Positions 1-8,711 of a DNA stretch of 17,766 bases are shown piece after piece (the first letter of the stretch is position 1; each line of letters begins with the position of its first letter). The notes beneath the pieces are model-generated. The model was not told the DNA's origin. It searched no databases and worked only from the letters and a program-made list of their open reading frames with translations. The translations under genes were made by a program, and so were the position numbers. Source of the stretch: Podochytrium sp. JEL0797 (lineage: Eukaryota; Chytridiomycota; Chytridiomycetes; Chytridiales; Chytriomycetaceae). The stretch covers positions 1-17,766 of the forward strand of contig JADGJG010000503.1 in NCBI GenBank assembly GCA_027596195.1, given 5' to 3'.

Positions 1-7
1 CCCGCCG

Positions 8-63
<56 letters not shown>

Positions 64-181
64 CCGCGGGGGGGCCGCCCCGCAGTGAGTTGTGAGAAGG
101 TTGAAGCGGGCGGGGCAAGCTGAAGAGGGGCTGGCGAGTGGCGTGGCGAGGTGCTGAAGAAGCATGGACAAAGAGCTGCAT
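1..181 (-). CDS. possible 5' exon with a presequence-like N-terminus (partial, doubtful)
   Basis: A minus-strand ATG at 181 opens a frame that stays open to the left edge. The first ~37 codons read as a polar, basic stretch beginning MQLFVHASSAPRHATRQP, rich in Ser, Ala, Pro, Leu and Arg, with no Asp or Glu. That composition resembles a mitochondrial presequence. Beyond it the frame enters the G/C homopolymer and yields only Gly and Pro codons. About 220 bp of AT-containing DNA separates it from the BAR-SH3 stop codon, enough for a promoter. No recognisable domain is reached, so this could equally be chance open sequence. Confidence 0.25.
8..62. repeat. poly-C homopolymer tract (55 nt)
   Basis: An uninterrupted run of C, flanked by CCGCCG on the left and CCGCGG plus a G7 run on the right. 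Its position at the very edge suggests that it marks a sequencing or assembly limit as much as a biological element. Poly-G/C tracts also occur inside introns elsewhere in the window (9700, 12318, 17684), so the tract may be genuine but with an unreliable length. Confidence 0.9.
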
Positions 182-369
182 TGGCTGGGATCCGACACAT
201 CCACATTCTTTTTTAATTTTTTTTTAATTTGACAGTGTGGTCGCGAAGAAAAGCGCGTGATTTGTCGGAGAATTTCAGACAACCATTCGTGCGCACATAT
301 CCTTCCTTCCGCGCCACCACACACATCATATTTTGGGAATTTCATGAATAGGGAATACGCGTTTTTCTT

Positions 370-375
370 TTTATT
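370..375 (-). terminator. polyadenylation signal of the BAR-SH3 gene
   Basis: TTTATT on the plus strand reads AATAAA on the minus strand, about 30 nt past the stop codon of the BAR-SH3 gene. The rest of 182-404 shows no other support for a gene; it includes a T-rich stretch at about 209-231 that could belong to a promoter for the doubtful left-edge exon. Confidence 0.5.
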
Positions 376-404
376 TCACGTTCATGAATGCCTTTTCCTT
401 GGGG

Positions 405-2666
405 TCACAACACACCGATTCGTCCCAAGACAGCTTGGATAGTATTATAGTCCTCCCTGCCAATCGCTCCTTCTTCAAACAACACCTTTGGCGAAGGACT
501 CACAGCCACACCACACACTGCAGCCGGAACGTCCGCCTCATTCCGCAACGCGACCCCCTCCGAGCTCAACACGGGATACACCGCATTGAAAGGAAAGAAC
601 CCAACGGCATTTGTCCTCTATCATGTGATCGTTCAGCAATCGTAAATGGGGAGAAAAAAAATAGACCACTCACCAAAACGCGTCCAAACCCCCACCCATC
701 CTCATACACATTACTCGCCGCCACCAAATCTCCCACCACAATCGACACCTCATCCGCCTTTCCAGGAGTCTGCTCATAATCAAACAACACTACAAACGTG
801 CCCAAAATCCCTTCCTTCGGATCCACCACCGCTTTCACAACCACCGGCTTCACCTGTCCAGCAATCGGAATCCCCACCCCTTGTTGCTGCTGCTGCTGCA
901 CCATCCCATCCCCACCACTCACCACACCACCCCCTTTCTCATCCACCCCCGTCTCCGCAATCGCAAGCGTCAAACTCGAACCACGCCTCGCCGCCTCTTC
1001 CTCCCTCCTCTGCCGCTGCTGCTGTTGATGCAAAACCCCAACCCCAGCATCCACCAACATCCGCGTAACCCCATCCCCAACAGCCCCACCAATCCCACTC
1101 CCCCCACCACCACCACCACCACTCCCGCCCTTCTTATCTTTCCCGGAGGAATCCCCACTCCCGGCGGGGATCCGACCGAGTGGACCCACGGCCTCTGCAA
1201 CGGCGGCTGCGAGGTTCGATAAAGGCCGATGCGTTTGGGAGAGGAGGATAGGGGTCGTTTGTATCGCTGTTCCAGGCGAGGCGTCGGTCCGTGCCGTGGA
1301 GGGTGGGAGTGTGGTGTTGGCGTTGCTGCGGACCGGTTGGATTGGGGAAGTGAAGTTGTAGGAGGGTGTGGCTGTAGTAGTGGAAGTGGCTGGAGTGACG
1401 GGATGCGCAGTGTACGGGGACGCGTTGTAAGGTTCAGCAGAGTAAGCTGTGAGTGCGTCGTACGGTTCTGATGGGGATGCGTCGAAGGGTTCCGAGAGGG
1501 ACGCGTCGTAAGGTTCTTCGGGGGCTGGGTTGGAGGAGGGGAAGGCGGTGTGTGGGGGTGTTGTGGTCGAAGTGGGGTGAGTGGAGGTTGCGAGGGGTGC
1601 AGAGTAGATTTCGGGGTCTGTGCTGGGATCATGACGGGGGTTGGAGGGGGTGATGGATGGGGTGGCGTCATTGGTTGGTGTGAGATTGGTGGGGAGGAAG
1701 GTGCGCCATTGAGTTTGTTGGTGGGATTCAAAGTCGCTCATGATTTGGGGGATTGTGAGATCATTTCGGGTCGTCGGAACGTCTGGAATAATTGATATCA
1801 GCGAAAAGCAAAGACACTCTTGCGCGCGTGAGAGAGAGAGAGATAGAACACGAACCATTTTCCATCGAAATCCGATCCACCACAAGGTTCCCACACCTCG
1901 CCACCCCCATCATCTTGGCCGAAAACTCCATCACAGCGTTCCACTTTCGCCTACTCGAATCACGCATTGCATCGCGTTTGAAGGATTCAAACTCAACCAT
2001 CGCAGCCATCACGTCCGTGTCCATGGCACTCAACTCGGCACGCAACGCGTCGCAGTTGGAAGCGTTCTTTTTGATGGCGGTGTCGAGTTTGGATTGGAGG
2101 TCGCGGTGTCGTTTTTTGAGGGTTGCGAGGGATTCTTCGCGTAAAAGAACGGTTTTGAGGATTTCGCGCGAGTGTTCGATCTCGTCTTGGGGGTTTTTTT
2201 TGCGTGTTGGTTGAGGTTAACTTCAAGAACCGCGAATTCGTTTGATTTTTTACCTGCCATCCAGGAATGCAGTTCGCCCATTTTCGTGTCGAGTGTGGCA
2301 AGGTGGTTTGTAATCATCTATTGCAATGAAAGCGGGATTCGGTCAGCCCCCCAACCCCAGGCAATCCGTGGGCTGATACGCACCTTGACGTCTTCATCCT
2401 CCGCTCGTCCCCATGCTGTTAATGCTTTGGCAACTGTGAAAGGGGAGCAGGGTTGAGCCCGGGGGGGAGCAGTTTCGAGACACAATCTCGCTCACCTTGC
2501 GAATGCTGCTTGCCCAACGCTTTCGTGGCCTTGGTGAGCTCCTTTTCTTCATTCATCCATGCTTGCACTGAGGAAGAACGGGTTGGTTAATGCCCCTCCT
2601 TCGTCGCGAGGTCGATCAACAAAAAACCCAACCTGGAAGTGAGGGTGGCAAGATTTTCGAGAACAT
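405..2666 (-). CDS. BAR domain + C-terminal SH3 protein (Pil1/Lsp1- or FAM92-like BAR)
   Basis: Exons (minus order): 2666-2633, 2567-2496, 2433-2384, 2317-2254, 2185-1856, 1782-674, 617-405; 623 aa. The first ATG gives MFSKILPPSLPVQAW and every junction keeps frame. Residues ~10-185 form a charged helical region typical of BAR dimers, with AWGRAEDEDVK followed by a long coiled-coil segment and EFESFKRDAM. Spacing recalls eisosome Pil1/Lsp1 and FAM92, but I cannot separate these families by eye. Residues ~190-500 are a low-complexity linker with Ser/Thr/Pro-rich, Gly-rich and Gln-run segments. Residues ~512-570 are an SH3 domain: VLFDYEQ, DEVSIVVGD, DGWGFGR and GFFPFNAV match the ALYDY, acidic RT loop, WW and FPxNY motifs; the second Trp is Gly and the final Tyr is Ala. 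BAR domains bend membranes and SH3 domains bind proline-rich partners, so a cortical or endocytic adaptor is likely. The intron at 2186-2253 uses an AAG acceptor. Confidence 0.85.
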
Positions 2667-2905
2667 CTGTGTTTCTTTTAAAAACTTCTATAGCCCAAAC
2701 TTAGGAGACTCATCAGAAGACAAAATAGCTTTACAAATGTATTTACTTGGTGAGAAGAAAAAAGAAAATAATATAAAATAAAACCGGCTTGACAGGGCAA
2801 ACCACCAACACAACGACAACAAACAACAACAGCAAAAAAATAGTATGTACTCTAAGACGTTATCATGAAGAGGAATTCATTACAATGACTGCATCCACTC
2901 GCTTT
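2667..2905 (-). promoter_or_regulatory. intergenic: LRR 3' UTR and BAR-SH3 promoter
   Basis: This 239-bp gap lies between two minus-strand genes, so it must hold the 3' end of the LRR gene and the promoter of the BAR-SH3 gene. On the minus strand it is rich in GTT/GTTG triplets (about 2800-2840) and has an AT-rich block with TATATTATTTT at about 2767-2777. No exact AATAAA was found in the LRR 3' side. Assignment of promoter function is by position only. Confidence 0.4.
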
Positions 2906-5900
2906 TTAACGAATCAAGTGGCGTTCGTCGCGTCCGTACACTTTGGGCATGCCTGGGTTGGCACGGGCGTATGTCCAGTAAGTGTACATCTTGGCGTTCT
3001 TTTGGCAGTACTTGAGATCCTTCAAGTACGCCAAGAACTGTTGGTAGTAGTATTCGGGGGAGAGTGGGTCATCCGAGGTGGGCAAACCGGCCGCGAATCC
3101 GTCAAAGTTGGCACTGTCCTTCCAAAGCGGGGTGTAGATGGGGTTCACGAACGTCTTGTCAAGGGAAAGGGCGTGGCAGTCGAAGGGTGGGTTAGGAGCT
3201 TGTGGGCAGATGGCGTTCGCGTTTCCAGTGATGCAGTTGGTTCCGTAGTTAATGCTTCCACCGTTCGCCTGAATAATGGCCAAGAGTTGCGCGGGGATAC
3301 CACCAGTGATCGAGTTTCCTTGGATGTTTCTGAAGGGAATTAAAAGAACCGTTAGATGCGTGAGTTTTTGTCGGCTTCCCCTCCAAAACCACTTACAAGG
3401 TCGTCAACATGGACAGCGCGTTGAAAGAGGTGGGAATCTGTCCAGAGAACTGGTTTCCGCTGAGGTCAAGGACTTGCAAGTACGACAATTCTCCAATAAG
3501 GGATGGAATGTTTCCAGAGATTCCAAGGCCTGCGACCGACAAGGATTGAATGCGGCTGTATCGCACAAAAAAAAATTTAGAATTTATTTTAGAAAAAGGA
3601 GGGGGGTAAAAAAGTTCCACTTACTATCGGATCGAAGTAGCATCACGTCTTTGAACCTCACGTCTTTTGATGTTGCGTCTTCTCAAGAAGCCAACCGAGG
3701 CGGAAGCGGAACTAGAAGCCGATCCAGACGCGACGGCCGAGCCGCTGGACGTCGCAGCAGCCGATCCAGACGCGACGGCCGAGCCGCTGGACGTCGCAGC
3801 AGCCGATCCAGACGCGACGGCGGAGCCGCTGGCCGTCGCAACAGCCGATCCAGACGCGCTACTCATCGCCGAGGCCAATGCAGCAGAAGTAGCTGCGACG
3901 CCAGTAGCAGTCGTAGCGGCGCTTGGGAAAGTGTAGTTCAGAGTGATATTGATGACGGGTCCGAGAGTGTAAGTGATGAAAGTGTTGTTGGCGGGAGCAG
4001 TGCAGGATTGTCCGAGTTGTTGGTTGACAGTCGTGCCAGCGCTCGTGTTGTATCCGTCAAAGGCCAAAGTCAAGAGAGCACAGTCCGAGTTGATTCCAGC
4101 GTTGGGGCTAGAGAAAATTGCCATTAATTTTCACGTCTCACTCAAATGAATTCATGTTTACTCACTTGAGGGCGAGAGCGACGGCTTGGGGTCCACCGTT
4201 CTTCAACAATGTGGTCAACAAAACTGGTGGCACGGTGATAGTAACTCCAGCAATTCCAATGTTCGCGAGGGCCGGCAAAGCAATCAACGATGGTGGAAGC
4301 GATCCAGTAAGTCCCCCGTTTCCACTCAAGTTGCTGTGTATTTTAACCAAATATATTAATTAGTAAAGTGCTGAAGAGAAAATCGATACTGTCGATGCCA
4401 TACTTACATGGAAGTCAAGGCCTGCATGTTTGTGAAAATGTCAGGGACGGCACCAACAAATTTGTTTCCACTCATGTCCAAGCTCGACAAGGCCGTAAGA
4501 GTAGCGAGAATGGGTGGAATTCCACCAGCGAGGCCCATCCCGGAAACAGAAAGAGTGACAAGGACACTAGTTTTTCACAAACAGTCAGTACACGAGAAGA
4601 GAGGGAAAAATAGGCAGAGAATTCCAAATCCAAAACTTACTATTGAGTCGCGGCAGCAGCACGTCTTTCCAAGACGCGACGGTCCCGTCTGCGCATAAGG
4701 AACGCCTGATTATTGAGAGTAGTGGTGACAGATGCAGTGCTAGAAGCACTGGCAGCGCCAGAAGTAGCGGCACCACCAGTAGCAGAAGCGGAAGCACCGC
4801 CAGAAGTAGCGGCAGCAGCGGAGGTGGCCACGACAGCTCCAGAAGTAGAGGCAGCAGCGGAGGTGGCCACGACAGCTCCAGAAGTAGCGGCAGAAGCGGA
4901 GGTGGCCACGACAGCACCAGAAGTAGGGGCAGAAGCGGAGGTGGCCACGACAGCTCCAGAAGTAGCGGCAGCAGCGGAGGTGGCCGCAGCAGCAACGGAG
5001 GCGGCACCACCAGAAGTAGCAGCAGCGACCGAGCCCGCACTGGCGGCACCAGAAGTAGCAGCAACATTAGAACCCGCACCGGCGGCACCAGAAGTAGCAG
5101 CAGCATTAGAACCCGCACCGGCAGCACCAGAAGTAGCAACAACGGCTTCAGTTTCAACAGGAGACGGCACCACCACCAAAACCGGGGGCTGGTACGCGTA
5201 CGTCAATCTCGTCGTGTTTTGCGGGTTCGAGCAGTCCTTGGTAATGAGAGATGGGTCGCTTGTCTGGGCCGCAAAGGCTTGGTTGATGGCAAGACAGTTG
5301 GCGTTTTGAGGCGCGGTTTCGGCGGCCGCGGACGTGACAATCACAGGCGAAGGAGAGGCAACAACGGCAGCTTCGGAAGTAACAACAACGACAGCAGCGG
5401 AAGTAGCGGCAGCAGCGGGGGCGGCAGAAGTAGCGATAACGGCGGCAGCGGCAGAAGTAGAGGCAACAACAGCGGCGACAGACGTAGAGGCAACAGCGGC
5501 AGCAGCAGACGTAGAGGAAACAGCAGCGGCGACAGACGTAGAGGCAATAGCAGCGGCGGCAGAAGTAGAGGCACTAGAACCAGCCGCAGAAGTAGAGACA
5601 CCAGCACCACCCGAAGTAGAGGCACTGGCACTAGGGGCAGAAGTAGAGACACCAGCACCACCCGAAGTAGAGGCACTGGCACTAGCGGCAGAAGTAGAGG
5701 GACTCGCGCCAGCGTCAGAAGTAGAGGCAGCAGCAGCGGCAGAAGTAGAGAGACTAGCGGTAGAGGCAGCAGCAACGGCAGAAGTAGAGGGACTAGCGCC
5801 AGCGTCAGAAGTAGAGGCAGCGGAGAAAGCACTTGATGAACCAGTAGCATTTTGTGGTGTGGAATTCCCGCTACCTAAGTACGGCGCACACGCAGTGTTG

Positions 5901-6722
5901 TTGTGGGTCCCGTTGGTGAACAAGTTGTAGTCGTCCATGAAGGTGACGCTAGGACAAGAGACAAAATCAATCAACAAATAAAGTAGCAAAGGGCGGGCAT
6001 GATAACCGATTCTTACTTTTGAAAGAACGCGTCGTATGGAGAGGCTCCGCTCAAACAGTTGTACGAAATGTCGCTATTTTCATCGGTTTAGACAAGAATG
6101 AAATTCCAAAACAAAATTCACGTACACGTAGGTCAAATTATCAGCAAGGCCGTACGTTCCATTGTAGTACCATTGTGGAACGGCTCCACTGAAATCGTTG
6201 TAGTGAAGGTCCCTGATGCAATCAAAAAAATGAGTGACAATTTTTTTCGCCGACGCGTTTCGTGTGGGGGGACGCGAGCTTACACTGCAGTCAACAGGCT
6301 TGCAGAACCGCTCAGAGAAAAGTCGGGAAGAGTTCCCTGGAAATTGTTGCCGCTGATGTTCCTGTTTTTGTGCAAACCATTTTTGGTGAGACGCGACTCG
6401 AAGAATGGGATCGACGCGAACTTACAAGTATGTGAGCTTCGTCATGTTGGACCAGAGGGTTGGATCAACAGGCATTGGGCCGCTACCACCATTGACTCCC
6501 GGAATATGTCTGATGGAAAGGAAAGTCGCGCGTGAGGCCTTGAAGTGAATACGAGAACAAAAAAATGAAGAAGACATACATGGAAGTGATACACAAGTTT
6601 CCGTCGACCGTGATCGCCGCACCTGAAGTAGTAACTGTGCTGCAATCTGTTGGACTTGTCCATGTGATAATGGTGCCATTAATAAACGCGTTCTGAAGCG
6701 CGGTGCAATCGTTGCAAGACAT
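2906..6722 (-). CDS. three-unit leucine-rich-repeat protein with Ala/Ser/Thr-rich linkers
   Basis: Exons: 6722-6580, 6509-6426, 6361-6284, 6212-6126, 6073-6017, 5948-4641, 4566-4408, 4333-4166, 4107-3625, 3555-3397, 3329-2906; 1049 aa. Unit 1: a Cys cap (residues ~3-48, NDCTALQNAF...DCS), about three LxGxxP-type LRRs to ~150, then an Ala/Ser/Thr-rich linker (187-364). Unit 2: a second Cys cap (NCLAINQAF...DCSNP, ~367-409), a linker (416-561), an Arg block FLMRRRDRRVLERR (566-579), then LRRs. Unit 3: a third cap (around C704), a linker, an Arg block FLRRRNIKRREVQRR (835-849), LRRs, and a Cys/Tyr-rich tail ending DERHLIR. All introns are phase 2. LRRs form solenoids for protein binding; the mucin-like linkers suggest an extracellular or wall setting, yet the N-terminus MSCNDC shows no signal peptide, so an upstream exon may be missing. 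It could be an adhesin or receptor ectodomain; the function is unknown. Confidence 0.85.
3721..3858 (-). repeat. 42-bp in-frame minisatellite, about 3.3 copies
   Basis: The unit beginning GATCCAGACGCGACGGC recurs at 3721, 3763, 3805 and (partial) 3847, exactly 42 nt apart. On the coding strand it encodes 14-residue units of the type GSAAATSSGSAVAS in the unit-3 linker of the LRR protein. The first two copies are identical; the third has a few substitutions. A length divisible by three keeps the frame when copy number changes. Confidence 0.95.
4821..5015 (-). repeat. 39-bp in-frame minisatellite, five copies
   Basis: GAGGTGGCC recurs at 4821, 4860, 4899, 4938 and 4977, a strict 39-nt period. 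It encodes 13-residue Ala/Ser/Thr/Val-rich repeats (TSGAVVATSA type) in the second linker of the LRR protein. Copies differ by single bases, and the last one diverges. Confidence 0.93.
5031..5137 (-). repeat. second 39-bp in-frame repeat, about 2.7 copies
   Basis: GARCCCGCAC starts at 5031, 5070 and 5109, again with a 39-nt period but a different unit from the neighbouring array. It encodes TSGAAGAGSNVAA-type residues in the unit-2 linker. Two unrelated 39-nt families side by side suggest separate local amplifications within one linker. Confidence 0.9.
5586..5699 (-). repeat. 51-bp in-frame repeat, two copies plus a partial
   Basis: GCAGAAGTAGAGACACC at 5586 recurs at 5637, and GCAGAAGTAGAG again at 5688, a 51-nt period (17 codons). 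The coding strand reads STSGGAGVSTSA-type residues in the first linker of the LRR protein. Confidence 0.9.
5688..5820 (-). repeat. 90-bp spaced in-frame duplication
   Basis: The segment starting GCAGAAGTAGAGGGACT at 5688 recurs at 5778 with one base change near the start (ACTCGCG versus ACTAGCG). The match continues through CCAGCGTCAGAAGTAGAGG. The 90-nt spacing is 30 codons, encoding TSDAGASPSTS-type residues twice in the LRR protein linker. Confidence 0.85.
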
Positions 6723-7004
6723 GTTCGTGTTTGTTGCTTGAGTGTGAGGTAGACTGGAGGTGTACGATCAGCAGAGAAGCGGGTGTGAGATCTCTTTTGG
6801 AAAGGAAGGGGCTCGCTTGTGGCGGTTGTTTCCAAGAAAGAATTGTCTTTTTCAGAATGCAAATCTCTTCCTCTTTTCTCTGCTTTAGTCACGTGACTTG
6901 GCAAACAAAAGAATGATTTTCGCCGTGGCAGAGAGACTACAATATATCTTGGTGTATTTACCGGTATTTTCTCATTGTGCAAAAGAAAAAATAAAAATCT
7001 TTCC
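6723..7004. promoter_or_regulatory. divergent promoter between LRR and hydrolase genes, with a CACGTG palindrome
   Basis: These 282 bp separate two start codons facing away from each other. The perfect 12-bp palindrome AGTCACGTGACT lies at 6887-6898, containing TCACGTGA, the core bound in fungi by bHLH factors such as Cbf1 and Pho4. An A-rich stretch precedes the hydrolase ATG (6980-7000). The assignment to a bHLH factor is inference from the motif. Confidence 0.5.
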
Positions 7005-8678
7005 ATGCCAGAAATCAATTCCCTTGTTCGCGTCTCGGCCATCGGATGCCTCCTGTCCTCCTTCTACGTTGCCCTCATCGCACTCGCACAGCAGACCCCG
7101 CTGGGATCCCCGGATGCCTTTGTGCTCGTGACCCGCTCTAGTGTTGCTTTACTGCTGTGGGTCGATGTGCTGTCCGTCTCGCTGTCGTTTGCAAAGCCAG
7201 GGCCTGGCCTTGCCTCGCACCTGGTCCTGGCTGCCGCGAGTGTTCTAGTCTTTGCCCTGTTTGCCCAGGGCGGCGAAGCCATAGCGGGGAGCCGTGCGTG
7301 TTTTGTTTATTTGTTATTTATTTATTTTATTAATTATCCCTCCAGGCGCCCTCGTTCTCCTCGCTGTCTGTGCAACGAATGCCGCCGCAAAGCCAGCGAA
7401 AAAACTGCTCGTCTCCTTCCTCCCTTCCCTTCTCCTCCTTCTCCTGTCAATCGGCTCGCTCATTCGTTACTCCGACTCCCTGGCCTTCCCACTCCCCGGA
7501 GTCCTCATCCCCATCACCGAAGACTCATACAGCCTGCACATGTACTGCCGCGGTTCCCAAAAGCTGTTTGTGCCTACAATCATTTTGGAAACAGGTCTCA
7601 CAGTAACGGCAGAGGTTGCATGGACGGATCCCGTCCTAAGTGGACTCGAGGCCTTGGGAGGACGTGTGTGTTGGTATGATCGCGCCGGATATGGATATTC
7701 CCAGAGCGGGGCCATGCCGCAAACCGCGAAACGAAGCGCCGAAGATCTGCACGAATTGCTCAAAACGGCACAGGAGCAGGGACCTTTTGTGTTAGTGGGC
7801 CATTCATATGGAGGACATATTATTCGACTCTTTTCCGATGGTGAAGAACGCGTTTTTGATTTTTTTTGTTTTGCCATCCAAACTGACACCATTTCCCAGC
7901 CCACCCCGAGCAAATCGCAGGACTCGTGTTTATCGATGCATCCCACGAGGACGAACTGACTCTTCTCCAAAAACTGAACCCCGATTCGAAATCCTCTCAC
8001 GAAATCACTCAACTCGCCTGGCAAACAGCCCTCACATCCGCCTTCCTATCCCCATTCGCCGTCTCCGACCGCCTCCTCGTGCCCCTCATTGAACAAGAAC
8101 AAAACCACACCTATTCTGCAAAGCAAATCGCCGTCACGTTTACCGGAAAATTCTTCAAAGCCGTGTCCAACGAACTCTTCAATTTCGAAACCACCTCCGC
8201 TTCTCAAGTGCGTCTCTCTCTCCCACGAAGACCGCGCACGAACCTCCCCGTTGCGGTACTCTCGGACGCGAACGCAATCAGCCCCTATTGCACGCTCACG
8301 AACGCTTCCACGGCCATGACATTTTCAAATCTCGGCGACACCGAATCCGATACCATCTGCATCCCACATGCGCATCCGAGTGTGGATATGAGCGCTGTTT
8401 TCGAGGCCCAAGCGCGTTTCGTTTCGCAATGGAGACTCGCGACCGAGTTGAGCGCCGTGACGCGGATTTCGTTTTCGCATTCGGGACATTACATGTTTTT
8501 TTCGGAGGAAGGGGCGGGCAAGATTGTGGAGGCTGTGGAGGCTGTTGTGGATGAGGCTGGGAGGTATATGCGTGGGGAGTGGGAGGAAAGGAGGAGTGCG
8601 GCGGAGCGGATGAGGAAGCAGGGTGAGGAGGAGGTTGAGGAGATTGGGTTTGGTTTGGATGAGGATTCTGATGAATAG
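7005..8678 (+). CDS. membrane-anchored alpha/beta hydrolase
   Basis: Exons 7005-7293, 7346-7840, 7900-8678; 520 aa. The N-terminal ~140 residues hold about five hydrophobic segments (roughly 11-29, 39-62, 70-90, 97-110, 117-137), so the protein should be multi-pass membrane anchored. The rest is an alpha/beta hydrolase fold: YDRAGYGYSQSG, the nucleophile elbow GHSYGG (Ser250), strand LVFIDAS (~270-276) and a late His in SHSGHYMFF (His458). The acid is not certain; the region around VAVLSDANAI is a candidate. The C-terminus is highly charged (EEEVEEIGFGLDEDSDE). Intron 2 falls just after the nucleophile elbow. The ATG at 7005 was chosen over one at 6975 because it starts directly before the first hydrophobic segment. 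Substrate unknown; lipase, esterase or peptidase are all possible for this broad fold. Confidence 0.87.
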
Positions 8679-8697
8679 AAAAAGAGGAATATCGCGT

Positions 8698-8703
8698 TTT
8701 ATT
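8698..8703 (-). terminator. polyadenylation signal of the phosphoesterase-like gene
   Basis: The minus strand reads AATAAA about 9 nt past the stop codon at 8712. It lies only 20 nt from the stop codon of the converging hydrolase gene (8678), so the two 3' UTRs must overlap. Confidence 0.5.
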
Positions 8704-8711
8704 TTTTATGG

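Noticed and set aside
8..62. Telomere or rolling-circle origin at the left edge
   Set aside because: A plain C run has no telomeric unit such as CCCTAA and no hairpin; a sequence-quality artefact or simple tract is more likely.
646..1222. Plus-strand Pro/His/Ser-rich frames
   Set aside because: Antisense shadows of the Gly/Gln-rich linker of the BAR-SH3 gene, whose frame is fixed by the SH3 and BAR domains on the minus strand.
970..1731. Minus-strand 253-codon Pro/Thr-rich frame
   Set aside because: A shifted frame of the BAR-SH3 linker exon with no domain; the chosen frame joins cleanly to both flanking conserved exons.
3721..5820. CRISPR-like repeat arrays
   Set aside because: The repeats are direct tandem coding minisatellites without unique spacers, in a eukaryotic gene.
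4643..5836. Plus-strand open frame of about 397 codons rich in Arg-Ser (RS-like protein)
   Set aside because: It is antisense to the Ala/Ser/Thr linkers of the LRR gene. The repeats have periods divisible by three, so several frames stay open together; splice sites and conserved LRRs support only the minus-strand gene.
6422..7042. Minus-strand frame starting MAETRTREL with a hydrophobic MERFLFFLL stretch as an LRR leader
   Set aside because: Its start overlaps the hydrolase ATG on the other strand, its frame differs from the Cys-cap exon, and I found no splice pair that joins them convincingly.
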